Origin: Planctomycetota bacterium
Lineage (GTDB): Bacteria > Planctomycetota > UBA1135 > GCA-002686595
DNA length: 64,000 bases
Direction of reading: 5' to 3'
Assembly (NCBI GenBank): GCA_026692665.1
Contig: JAPLOF010000025.1
Span: forward strand, 1-64,000
This document shows positions 54,531 through 62,770 of the stretch, one piece after another. The notes beneath the pieces are model-generated. The model was not told where the DNA came from and ran no database searches. It saw only the letters and a list, made by a program, of their open reading frames with translations. Numbering within the stretch: position 1 is the stretch's first letter; every line of letters starts with the position of its first letter. A program made the translations under genes and the position numbers.

Positions 54531-55265
54531 TCACACGCCGTGGAAGAGCCGGTCGGCGAGCACGGGCGGCAAACCTGCCGCGCGAATGCGCCGCGCTTCG
54601 AGCTCGATGTCGTAGCGCACACGCTCGATGACGACGCGCTGTTCCTCGGAGTCGAAGATGGCGTAGGCGGCGCGGGGATCGTCGTCGCGCGGCTGGCCCA
54701 CGCTCCCCACATTGATCAGTGCACGCCTCACATCGGATAGATCGATCTCGCTGCCCTCGGCGCGCGCGGTGCGGAGCGGATCGTCCTCGAGACGCACCAG
54801 GGCGATGGGCACGTGACTGTGTCCGACGAAACACACGGGCGTCGGCAAGCGGTCGAGGGAAGCCTCCGCATCGCTCTCTCCCTGCACGTAGTCGAAGCGC
54901 TCGGGCCGATGGTACGTGCCGTGGGCGACGCTGCAGTCCTCGAGGTCGAGCGTGAGGGGCAGGCGAGCGAGCCACGCGCACTCCTCGCTCGACAGCTGCG
55001 CGCGAGTCCACGTGACCGCCGTGCGTGCGTAGGTGTTGAAGTACGCGAGGTCCATCTCGTTGACGCACGCCGCGTCGTGGTTGCCCTTCACCACACGCGC
55101 CCCGATCTCGCGCAGCAGCGCGATGCACTCGCTCGGTGCCGCTCCATAGCCCACGACGTCCCCCACGCTCAGCACGCGGTCGACGCCGTGGTTGCGGAAG
55201 CGCTCGAGCACCGCGCGCAGGGCCGAGATGTTCGAGTGGATGTCGCCCAGGATCCCGTACTTCAC
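54531..55265 (-). CDS. Metallophosphoesterase (YfcE-like) family protein
   Basis: A 244-residue calcineurin-like phosphoesterase with intact motifs: KYGILGDIHSNISALRAVL (DxH), LSVGDVVGYG (GD), VKGNHDAACVNE (GNHD), VAHGTYHRP (H) and CFVGHSHVPIAL (GHSH). This layout is typical of YfcE/MJ0936-type phosphodiesterases, whose physiological substrate is often unknown. The GTG start overlaps the stop of the adjacent membrane gene by 4 bp (GTGA). Confidence 0.87.
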   Translation of the reverse strand: MKYGILGDIHSNISALRAVLERFRNHGVDRVLSVGDVVGYGAAPSECIALLREIGARVVKGNHDAACVNEMDLAYFNTYARTAVTWTRAQLSSEECAWLARLPLTLDLEDCSVAHGTYHRPERFDYVQGESDAEASLDRLPTPVCFVGHSHVPIALVRLEDDPLRTARAEGSEIDLSDVRRALINVGSVGQPRDDDPRAAYAIFDSEEQRVVIERVRYDIELEARRIRAAGLPPVLADRLFHGV

Positions 55266-55918
55266 GCGGTAGGTTCCCCCGCCGGAGCGAGTCGGATCGA
55301 TGAGGGCAGGGCGAGGGCAATCACGGTGAGCGTGAGGATCGGCGCGATCGCCTCGCTCCATCCAGGGAAATGCCCGGCCTGGAACGAAGGGGCGGCGTCG
55401 AGAAGTGGGCGCAGTACGGGCAGGAGGGCCGGCACCACCGTCGCGGACATCAGGAACGCCAGGCAGCGTCCTACGGTTCCCAACGGCAAGCGCTGAGCGA
55501 CCAGCGCCAGGAGTCCGAGGTGCAGGGAGCCGAGGAGGAGCTGGCCCCCGAAGTCGGAACCTGGCGAAGTTCCCACCGCGAGTCGGAGGGCCAGCACGGG
55601 CAGGAGTGCGCCGATCGTGGCCAGCACCACGAGGCCCAGATCGCAGCGGGCGCGAGGGCGCGGCCAGAGCGCGCGTTCGACGTCGCTGAATCCGAGCAGA
55701 GCGGCGGCCCCCCCCAGCAATGCAACAAAGTAGAAAGAGCCTGTCGATAAAGAGGTTACGCCCGCCAAGTGGAGCGCCACCCAGGCGCCCATGGCCAGGC
55801 CAGCCACGATCCCGGGCCGGGGCCTGACGTAGCATCGAACGAGGATCTCGAGGTCTCGGCGCACGGGACGACGGGTGTAATCGCGTCCGATGCCTTCGTC
55901 TAGATCCTTGTTGAGCAA
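55262..55918 (-). CDS. Six-helix integral membrane protein, unknown family
   Basis: I do not recognise the family. The 218-residue product has about six hydrophobic helices: GIVAGLAMGAWVALHLAGVT, GSFYFVALLGGAAALLGF, CDLGLVVLATIGALLPVLAL, FGGQLLLGSLHLGLLALVA, GRCLAFLMSATVVPALLPVL and AIAPILTLTVIALALP. A short charged N-terminus (DEGIGRDYTRRPVRRDLE) is presumably cytosolic. The TTG at 55918 is my choice; frames further upstream enter the parB gene. It is divergent from parB (73 bp apart) and coupled to the phosphoesterase. It could be a YIP1-like or CDP-type membrane protein, but this is a guess. Confidence 0.55.
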   Translation of the reverse strand: MLNKDLDEGIGRDYTRRPVRRDLEILVRCYVRPRPGIVAGLAMGAWVALHLAGVTSLSTGSFYFVALLGGAAALLGFSDVERALWPRPRARCDLGLVVLATIGALLPVLALRLAVGTSPGSDFGGQLLLGSLHLGLLALVAQRLPLGTVGRCLAFLMSATVVPALLPVLRPLLDAAPSFQAGHFPGWSEAIAPILTLTVIALALPSSIRLAPAGEPTA

Positions 55919-55991
55919 GGACTTGGAACCGGGCCGTGCAAGGACGGGTGACACAGCGTAGCTTCGAGCGTCGACCAAAAGGAGACGACTC

Positions 55992-56870
55992 ATGGCAGCA
56001 GCAGAACGTCGATTGGGACGCGGACTGGGATCCCTTCTGGGTGCCGAACCGGCCCCCGTATCCAGTGGTGGAGTCCAGGAGGTACCGCTCGACCAGATCC
56101 GGGTGAACCCCCACCAGCCCCGGCGCATCTTCGAGGTGGGGGCCATGGAGGAGCTCACCGAGAGCGTGCGTCAGCACGGTGTCCTCCAGGCGATCGTGGT
56201 GCGTCGTGCGGGGGATGGGTTCGAGCTCGTCGCGGGTGAGCGTCGAACGCGAGCCGCCCGCGCCGCCGGCCTGGCTGTGATCCCGGCGACCATCCGGGAT
56301 GACATCACCGACTCCCAGATGCTCGAGTTGGCTCTGGTCGAGAACGTCCAGCGGCAGGACCTGGATCCCATCGAACGGGCCCGGGGATACCGCCAGATGT
56401 CCGACCAGTTGGGCCTGACTCAAGAGCAGGTAGCGGACCGCGTGGGCCTCAAGCGCGCCACGGTCGCCAACCACATGCGCCTTCTGGAGCTGCCCGAGCT
56501 GGCCCAGCAGGCGGTCCAGTCCGGCCTGCTCTCCATGGGCCATGCCCGTGCTCTGCTGGGACTGGCCAGACCGGAGCGGATCCCCGAGCTGGTGGGGCGC
56601 ATCGTGCGCGAGGGTCTCTCGGTTCGTGACGTCGAGGCGCTCGTTCGCGCCGAGGCGAAGCCCGCGACCACCTCCCCGGGAGCTACCCTGACCCCGGCCG
56701 GGAGCCCGCCCTGGATCCGCGAACTCGAGCAGCGCATGGAAGAGCGCCTCGGGACGAAGGTCACTCTCCGCAACCAACCGGGCTTTCGCGGGCAGATCGT
56801 GATCGAGTACTTCAACCGATCCGACCTGGACCGTGTGTGCCAGGTCCTGGCTCCCAAGCCCATGCTCTAG
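55992..56870 (+). CDS. parB: Chromosome-partitioning protein ParB
   Basis: ParB binds parS, hydrolyses CTP and loads SMC/ParA for chromosome segregation. The 292-residue protein has the N-terminal GLGRGLGSLLG-like start (RRLGRGLGSLLGAEP), box I/II LDQIRVNPHQPRRIFEV and VVRRAGDGFELVAGERRTRAARAAGL, box III ALVENVQRQDLDPIERARGYRQM, and the HTH LTQEQVADRVGLKRATVANHMRLLELPE. The C-terminal dimer domain follows (EERLGTKVTLRNQPGFRGQIVIEYFNRSDLDRV). A consensus parS lies 8 bp downstream. It is 8.5 kb from parA. Confidence 0.94.
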   Translation: MAAAERRLGRGLGSLLGAEPAPVSSGGVQEVPLDQIRVNPHQPRRIFEVGAMEELTESVRQHGVLQAIVVRRAGDGFELVAGERRTRAARAAGLAVIPATIRDDITDSQMLELALVENVQRQDLDPIERARGYRQMSDQLGLTQEQVADRVGLKRATVANHMRLLELPELAQQAVQSGLLSMGHARALLGLARPERIPELVGRIVREGLSVRDVEALVRAEAKPATTSPGATLTPAGSPPWIRELEQRMEERLGTKVTLRNQPGFRGQIVIEYFNRSDLDRVCQVLAPKPML

Positions 56871-56877
56871 GCGTCAC

Positions 56878-56899
56878 GGTTGTTCCACGTGGAACAACC
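56878..56899. promoter_or_regulatory. parS centromere-like site
   Basis: A 22-bp perfect palindrome centred on CACGTG contains TTGTTCCACGTGGAACAA, in agreement with the bacterial parS consensus. It lies just downstream of parB. I found no other perfect copy in the window by eye, though a half-match (CACGTGGAAC) exists at about 61940. Confidence 0.93.
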
Positions 56900-56933
56900 C
56901 GAAGGGCCGATGCGGGCCCGCCTAGTCACCTGA

Positions 56934-56979
56934 GGAAACGAAGAGAGCGGGACCCGCGGGTCCCGCTCTCTTCGTTTCC
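56934..56979. terminator. 46-bp perfect palindrome between convergent parB and cyclophilin genes
   Basis: Arms of 23 bp (56934-56956 and 56957-56979) are perfect inverses with no spacer, running GGAAACGAAGAGAGCGGG and its complement. As RNA it would fold into a very stable hairpin, which fits a bidirectional terminator for the convergent genes. No uridine tract follows. Confidence 0.7.
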
Positions 56980-57003
56980 GCAGACGCCTGTCCGCGGAAG
57001 CCG

Positions 57004-58044
57004 TCAGCCGCCGAGGACTTCCATGGATCGGATCGTCGGCGGGGTCAACGGGCGGTCCTGGGTCTTGGGGTCCAGGGGCGCCTTCTCGATGGCATGGACG
57101 ATGTCCATCCCCTCGATGACCTTGCCGAAGACGACGTGCTCGCCGTCCAGGTGGTGCGCCGGGGCGACGGTGATGTAGAACTGGCTCCCCGAACTCTCGG
57201 TTTCGCCGCCCTTCTTGGCCGCGGCGAGGTAGCCGGGGAAGTGCTTCAGGGAGTTCAGCTCGCGCGCGATCTTGTAGTCCGGGCCACCCTGTCCCCAGGT
57301 CGAGGCTTCGCCCTGGATCGTGTTCGGGTCGCCCCCCTGGATCATGAAGCCCGGGATCACGCGGTGGAACTTGGTGGCGCTGTAGTAACCCTCGCGCGCC
57401 AGCTTCAGGAAGTTCTCGACGTGCTTCGGGGCTTCGTTCGCGTAGAGCCCCACGACCACATCACCCAAGTCCGTGTGGATGCGTACCTTGGGCGCGTCCG
57501 CAGGCAGCTCCGGATTGACGAAAAGGCCCGGATTGGCCGTCTTCCAGGCCGCCAGCGCGTCGACCCGCTTCTGGAGCGTGTCGACAGCCGAGGCGGGAGT
57601 CTCGGAACCGGGGAAGGTGTAGGTGCCGGTCAGCAGGGAGTGGCTGGGATACTGGCTGCGCAGATCGGCCAGCGCCTTCTGAGCGGCTTCCGGGTCCTGA
57701 TCTTCCGCCGCGCTGGTGGCGGCGAGGAAGAGCGCCCAGGCACCCGCCTGCTTGCCCTTCACCTGCGACGCGACGGACTGGAGATCCGCGGCGTTCCCCG
57801 AAAGGGTGCGGCTGAAACGGTCTTCGTTCGCGACCGCGAGAACGCGGTCCCAGGACTGGTCATCCTCGGAACGCTTGGCGGTCTTCTGGTGCTGCAGGTA
57901 GAGGATGGAAGCCGTCACCGCCAGCGCGAGCAGGACGGCCATCTTCCAGTACCGGTCGACCAGGGCGGCCAACGCCGACTTCTCCGCCACCGGCGCGATC
58001 GTGACCGCCGTAGCCGCTTTGTGTGTAGCCATCCGTCCACTCAT
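57004..58044 (-). CDS. Membrane-anchored peptidyl-prolyl isomerase (cyclophilin)
   Basis: The 346-residue protein has an N-terminal anchor (YWKMAVLLALAVTASILYL), a ~120-residue helical region with TPR-like features (EAAQKALADLRSQYPSHSLL) and a C-terminal cyclophilin domain. The domain shows VVVGLYANEAPKHVENFLKLAREGYYSATKFHRVIPGFMIQGGDPN, GSQFYITVAPAHHLDGEHVVFGKVIEGMDIV and catalytic FHR/QGGD. This suggests periplasmic protein folding by Xaa-Pro isomerisation. Two start codons (58044, 58032) are close together and neither has a clear ribosome-binding site. Confidence 0.88.
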   Translation of the reverse strand: MSGRMATHKAATAVTIAPVAEKSALAALVDRYWKMAVLLALAVTASILYLQHQKTAKRSEDDQSWDRVLAVANEDRFSRTLSGNAADLQSVASQVKGKQAGAWALFLAATSAAEDQDPEAAQKALADLRSQYPSHSLLTGTYTFPGSETPASAVDTLQKRVDALAAWKTANPGLFVNPELPADAPKVRIHTDLGDVVVGLYANEAPKHVENFLKLAREGYYSATKFHRVIPGFMIQGGDPNTIQGEASTWGQGGPDYKIARELNSLKHFPGYLAAAKKGGETESSGSQFYITVAPAHHLDGEHVVFGKVIEGMDIVHAIEKAPLDPKTQDRPLTPPTIRSMEVLGG

Positions 58045-58321
58045 GCCCAGTTGGGGGGCAGATCAGGGTCATTTGTTGGCGCGCTGCGTGCTCGACCCGC
58101 AGGCTCCACGGCAGGGGCTCGCCGCGCGAAGGCGGGGCCACCCGGGAGTGCACGGGTCGAAGTCGCAGGGTGTCGCGGTGACACGGCTGTTCAGGCAGCC
58201 GTGCAACGCGGAAACCGCGGCATCCTACTCAGGGTCATCCGGGCCCACAAGAAACGCCCGCGGCGCCCCCGACTTGGATACGCTGCCAGATCGACCAGAC
58301 GGACCCCAGATCCACACTGCG

Positions 58322-59818
58322 ATGACCCTGTTGCCCGTTTTTGCCCTCGTTTCCGCGCTGCTCTCGGCCCCCAGTCCTTCCGTCGCGCCCACGCGCCTCG
58401 CTCCGGAACCGCGGGTCGCGGAAGACGTCGAGTTCGAGAAGCGGAAGACCGAGGCGGGGGACGACACGGCCAAGCTCTGGAAGCTCTACGAGTGGTGCCG
58501 CGATTCGAAGCGCGAGAAGGAGGGCAAGACGATCCTCAAGAAGATCGTGAAGCTCGAACCGACTCACAAGGAAGCGAACATCGCGCTCGGCAACGTCTTC
58601 TTCGACGGGAAGTGGTTCGCGAGCCAGAAGAAGGTCGACGAGTACAAGAAGGAGAAGGAGGTCGCCGAGAAGACGGCGCAGGGCCTCGTGGCTTGGAAGG
58701 ACCAATGGGTCCCGGCGGAAGACGTGCCCTTCCTGGACCGCGGCCTGGTGCGCGACGCGAACGGCAACTGGGTCGACCTCGAGCAGGCCAAGAAGCTGGC
58801 GGAAGGTTGGGTTCGCCAGGACCTCGATTGGATCCCTCCGGCCGAAAAGGAGAACGTCGGCAAGAACCTGTGGAAGTGCGGCGACCAGTGGCTGCCCATC
58901 GCGGAGGCCGACGCCTACCACGCGGAACTCGGTCAGTGGTGGCGCATTCCCTTCGAGCGTTTCCACCTCTACACGACGTGCGAGCGCGACGTCGCTAACC
59001 AGAAGGTCAAGCGCGAGCTCGAGAACGCCTACGACGAGCTCGCTCGCGCCTATGGAACGAAGCCGCAGGCGCCGCTCGTGGTGATCGTCCTGCGCGACGG
59101 AGCGCAGTACTCGAGCTTCGCGAACGGTGACGAAGGAGAACGTCGCGCCACGACGGACTCGCTCGGACTGTCCTCCGTCCACCACGCGTACTTCGCGGAC
59201 CAGAACTTCGAGCCCACCGAGGACAACCGCGTGCTCGGCGTCGGCGTCGGCTACTGGGACGTGTCGAGCGACAAGGGCAACAAGTGGGGGGTTCACAGCG
59301 TGCGCCACGCGCTCGGACTCTCGTTCGCGGAGGCGCTCGACCCGAGCCCGAAGACGATCGAGAAGGGCCGCAAGAGCCCGATGAAGGGCGATGCGTTCTG
59401 GGACTCGTTCTACGCCGAGAAGCGCATCCCGAACTGGTTCCGCTACGGAGCTGCCGCGTATGCCGAGCGCTACTATCGCGACAACACGGTCGGCGTCGGC
59501 GGGGATCCGCTGTGGGCCCGGAAGTGGTCCGTGGCGAACATCCAGTCGCGCGGCGGCCTGCGTCAGGTGAAGCAGATCCTCGACTTCAACCTGACGGTGG
59601 AAGGCGGACCGGACAGCGAGAAGCTCATCAACGAAGCGGGACTGGTCGTGGCTTACCTGCTCGACGGCGGGAACGCGGGTGCCACCGAGAAGCTCAAGAA
59701 GCTCCAAGAGGCGCTGACCACGAACAAGGACAAGAAGGTGCTCGGGGAAGCGCAGAAGGCGCTGGAAGCCGAGATCCTGAAGAACGAAGCCGAGATCAAG
59801 AAGTTCGCCGGACTTTGA
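58322..59818 (+). CDS. Secreted protein, unknown family
   Basis: A 498-residue protein with a signal peptide (MTLLPVFALVSALLSAPSP). The N-terminal half is charged helix with repeated KGKWF/GQWV-type beta elements (NVFFDGKWFASQKK; AWKDQWVPAEDVPFLD; NGNWVDLEQAKKLAEG; KCGDQWLPIAEA) that form an internal repeat. The C-terminal half has a peptidase MA-like look (HSVRHALGLSFAEAL and WFRYGAAAYAERYYRD) but lacks a clear HExxH. It may be a degenerate gluzincin-like domain. It is followed after 3 bp by another secreted gene. Function unknown. Confidence 0.6.
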   Translation: MTLLPVFALVSALLSAPSPSVAPTRLAPEPRVAEDVEFEKRKTEAGDDTAKLWKLYEWCRDSKREKEGKTILKKIVKLEPTHKEANIALGNVFFDGKWFASQKKVDEYKKEKEVAEKTAQGLVAWKDQWVPAEDVPFLDRGLVRDANGNWVDLEQAKKLAEGWVRQDLDWIPPAEKENVGKNLWKCGDQWLPIAEADAYHAELGQWWRIPFERFHLYTTCERDVANQKVKRELENAYDELARAYGTKPQAPLVVIVLRDGAQYSSFANGDEGERRATTDSLGLSSVHHAYFADQNFEPTEDNRVLGVGVGYWDVSSDKGNKWGVHSVRHALGLSFAEALDPSPKTIEKGRKSPMKGDAFWDSFYAEKRIPNWFRYGAAAYAERYYRDNTVGVGGDPLWARKWSVANIQSRGGLRQVKQILDFNLTVEGGPDSEKLINEAGLVVAYLLDGGNAGATEKLKKLQEALTTNKDKKVLGEAQKALEAEILKNEAEIKKFAGL

Positions 59819-59821
59819 ACC

Positions 59822-61936
59822 ATGTGGATCGCCCTCCTGTTCGTCGCGTGCGTCGACGTCCCGCACGCCGCACTCCACCCCGCGGGAGCCGACCTCTACG
59901 CGGAGGTTCCCGACGTGGGCGCGGCGATCAGCGCCTACGCGAACGCGCCGATGGTGAAGATGGTGTCGAGCGACGGCGCGGCGAACATCGCCGCCCTCAC
60001 GAAGGACGTCGGCTTCGATCTGCAGTCGATGGTGGGTGGTCTGCTGCCCATCGCCGATCCGAACCGGCCGGACGACCGCTGGTGGCCGTGGTCGGCCGCA
60101 CGCAAGGCGTCGTTCTCGCTCTCGGGTTTCGAAGCTGCACCGGCGACCGGTACGGAACCGCGCGAGCTGATGGGCTGGATGGTCTGCGACTTCACCGCGC
60201 GCGATGCCGCCGAACAGGCCGAGAAGGCACTGATCGCGATGGGGGGCAAGGACCCGAAGCCGGCCGGCGAGCTCACGGTCGCAGGCACGACGACGGCGGT
60301 GCTCGAGATCGGCTCACCCTTCGAATCGATCGCGACGAAGGCCTGGATCGCACGCCTGGACACGCGTCTCGTGCTGGGCGCCGGCGCTGCACGTCCCGAG
60401 GACTACGCGACGCGCAGCGCGGCGGCCACGGGCGGACTCGCCGCGGCCTGGAGCGCGGCGAGCGACACGAAGTCGCTCGGTCCAGTCAGCGGAGTGACGG
60501 TCCTCGAGATCCTCTCCGACATGGACGAACTGCCGGCGTTCGCGGCCGACAGCCCGATGATCTCGTACGCGGCGATGTTTCTCGCGCCGTTCCTCAGCGC
60601 GAAGGGCCGCTGGCGCATCGACCTCCAAGGCGACCGGTTCCTCACGGACGGCATCTACGAGCCGCGCGGCAAGTCCGTGGACGTGCTCGGCGCCTTCGGC
60701 AAGGCGCCGCTCGCCCCGAACGCGATCCAGTTCCTGCCGCCCGATGCCGTCGGCACGTGGATCACGGACGTGGACGCGGCGAAGGCCGAGGTGGCGATCG
60801 GCGCGCTCTTCCAGAGTTCGCTGGGTGCCGCGCCGATCGCTCCGCCGAAGGAAGGCGAGCCGCGCATGGCCGACGGCCTGAAGTCGGCGATGGCGATGAG
60901 CCTGCTCCCGTTCCAGAGCCTCATGTCGCCGACGCCGCGCATGCTGCTCACGCTGGAGATCGCCGACGCGACCAAGTTCCAGGCCGGGCTCGACGCCTGG
61001 CTCGCGCGCGCGCAAGCGTCCCTCCCGGACCTGCAGATCGAGCGCAAGCCGTACCGCAAGGTCCCGACGATCGTGCTGGGCGCCGGCAAGGAAGAGCCCG
61101 AAGGCGCCGCGAAAGGTGGAGGTGGTTCGCCCTTCGGCGGCGTCTCCCTGGAGCCCACGCGCGCGACGATCGCGGTGCTCCCCGATCGCGTGATCTTCGC
61201 CAGCGCGCCGAGCGTCGCGCGCAACGAGATCAAGCGGCTGCAGGACAAGGCCGACGTCGCGCCGCACGCGGCGACGCAGAAGGTGCAGCGTCCCACCGAA
61301 GCGTTCGAGGTCTCGACGATGGACTGGGGCTCGTTCCTGTCCAAGGTCTACGACGGCCTGCGCGGATTCGCGCCGATGCTCGGCCAGAACCTCGAGAAGC
61401 CCATCGACCTCGAGAAGCTCCCGACCTCCGAGCAGATCTTCGCGCCGTTCCGGCCTTCGACGAGCTGGGCGCGCCGTGTCGAGGGCCGCATTCGCGTGCA
61501 CTCCGAATCGTCGTTCGGGCCGGAGACCCCGGTCGCGCTGGCCGCGATCGGGTTCCTCGCCACGAAGGCCATGCGACAGCCCGCAGCCACGAGTCCCGAA
61601 GCCAAGCCCGTGGCGCCTCCGGCCGAGGAGAAGGCCACGGAGCCGCTCCCCGACGCGGAGCGCGCGACCACGCTCGTGAGCCTGCGCGAGATGCGCACGG
61701 CGATCGCGGTGTACCGCTCCCAATTCGGTCGCGCGCCCAAGCTGGCCACCGACCTGCTCCAGAAGACCGATGCTTTCCCCGACGGATTCCTGAAGACGGG
61801 GAAGCTGCCCACGGACGGTTGGGGACGCGAGCTCGTCTACTCCGCGACGGCCGACGGTACGTCGTACAGCCTGCGCTCGACCGGCCCGGACGGCGTCGAT
61901 CAACAAGGCGCGGGCGACGACGTTCGGCTGCCCTGA
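59822..61936 (+). CDS. Exported DUF3352-like protein with a GspG-like C-terminus
   Basis: The 704-residue protein starts with a short hydrophobic segment (MWIALLFVACVDVPHAALHP). Residues 20-600 are a large domain of repeated alpha/beta units resembling DUF3352-type exported proteins (HPAGADLYAEVPDVGAAISAYANAPMV; LPPDAVGTWITDVDAAKAEVAIGALF; MLLTLEIADATKFQAGLDAWLARAQ). The last ~90 residues (LREMRTAIAVYRSQFGRAPKLATDLL...GKLPTDGWGRELVYSATADGTSYSLRSTGPDGV) match the C-terminal half of type II secretion pseudopilin GspG, including the GPDG loop, without a prepilin N-terminus. Coupled to the upstream secreted gene by a 3-bp gap. Confidence 0.65.
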   Translation: MWIALLFVACVDVPHAALHPAGADLYAEVPDVGAAISAYANAPMVKMVSSDGAANIAALTKDVGFDLQSMVGGLLPIADPNRPDDRWWPWSAARKASFSLSGFEAAPATGTEPRELMGWMVCDFTARDAAEQAEKALIAMGGKDPKPAGELTVAGTTTAVLEIGSPFESIATKAWIARLDTRLVLGAGAARPEDYATRSAAATGGLAAAWSAASDTKSLGPVSGVTVLEILSDMDELPAFAADSPMISYAAMFLAPFLSAKGRWRIDLQGDRFLTDGIYEPRGKSVDVLGAFGKAPLAPNAIQFLPPDAVGTWITDVDAAKAEVAIGALFQSSLGAAPIAPPKEGEPRMADGLKSAMAMSLLPFQSLMSPTPRMLLTLEIADATKFQAGLDAWLARAQASLPDLQIERKPYRKVPTIVLGAGKEEPEGAAKGGGGSPFGGVSLEPTRATIAVLPDRVIFASAPSVARNEIKRLQDKADVAPHAATQKVQRPTEAFEVSTMDWGSFLSKVYDGLRGFAPMLGQNLEKPIDLEKLPTSEQIFAPFRPSTSWARRVEGRIRVHSESSFGPETPVALAAIGFLATKAMRQPAATSPEAKPVAPPAEEKATEPLPDAERATTLVSLREMRTAIAVYRSQFGRAPKLATDLLQKTDAFPDGFLKTGKLPTDGWGRELVYSATADGTSYSLRSTGPDGVDQQGAGDDVRLP

Positions 61937-62008
61937 GGCACGTGGAACTCCGCCGCCGACCCGCGAGCCGCGTCCGTCCCACGACGCGTTGAACCGGAAC
62001 TCTCCGCC

Positions 62009-62770
62009 ATGAACGAGGCCGCGCGCGACATCGAGGAGGACGAGGCGCGCGATCCCGTCGAACCGGCGCCCGTTCCGCCGCCCAAGCGCACGAGTCACCG
62101 CTTCAAGGTGTTCCGTCGGCGCGTCGGGCGCGGCCTCTCGATCTCCATCGGCGCGCCGACGCTCCGCACGCTGGCGCGCACGTGGGGGCAGGTCGCCTCG
62201 GGCGAGGAGCATCTCGCCACGGCGCGCGCCCACGGCGGCGGCTACTTCATGGCGCTCTGGCACGGGCGGATGCTGATCCCCGCCGCGCGTCACGGGCAGC
62301 AGGGATACACCGTGCTCGTGTCGCCGAGCGGCGACGGCGACGTCTCGGAGATGCTCCTCAGGAAGCTCGGTTACGGCGTCGTGCGCGGCTCGACGAGCCG
62401 CCGCGGTCGAGCCGCGCTGCGCGAGCTGCTTACGCTCCTGCGCGCCGGAACTCCGATCGCGATCACGCCCGACGGCCCGCGCGGACCGCGCAAGACGATG
62501 AGCCAGGGACTCGCGTGGATGGCGAGCGCGACAGGATTCCCGGTGGTTCCCTGCGGTTTCGTGGGCGCGAACACCTGGCACCTGCGCAGTTGGGACCGCT
62601 TCACGATTCCGAAGCCGTTCTCGCGCGTCGCTTTCGTGTACGAGGAGCCCGTGTTCGTCGACCGCAAGGCCGAAGGCGGCCTCGAGGCCGCGAGCGAGGA
62701 GATCCGCATCAGGATCGAGCGCGCCGAATGCCGCGGTTTCGAATTGCTCGGCGCGGAGCCCGACGGATGA
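62009..62770 (+). CDS. DUF374 family lysophospholipid acyltransferase-like protein
   Basis: A 253-residue protein of the DUF374/LPLAT-like family. It has an acceptor-site segment YFMALWHGRMLIPAARHG (HxxxD-like region), STSRRGRAALRELLTLLRAGTPIAITPDGPRGPRK and TGFPVVPCGFVGANTWHLRSWDRFTIPKPF. The PDGPRGP signature is diagnostic. Members are thought to acylate lipids, for instance KDO-lipid A-type or lyso-lipids. An acidic, Pro-rich N-terminus of ~25 residues precedes it. Its stop overlaps the next start (ATGA). Confidence 0.85.
   Translation: MNEAARDIEEDEARDPVEPAPVPPPKRTSHRFKVFRRRVGRGLSISIGAPTLRTLARTWGQVASGEEHLATARAHGGGYFMALWHGRMLIPAARHGQQGYTVLVSPSGDGDVSEMLLRKLGYGVVRGSTSRRGRAALRELLTLLRAGTPIAITPDGPRGPRKTMSQGLAWMASATGFPVVPCGFVGANTWHLRSWDRFTIPKPFSRVAFVYEEPVFVDRKAEGGLEAASEEIRIRIERAECRGFELLGAEPDG

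Noticed and set aside
61938..61949. CACGTGGAAC half-site resembling parS
   Set aside because: Only the right half matches; the palindrome is broken, so it is not a convincing parS.
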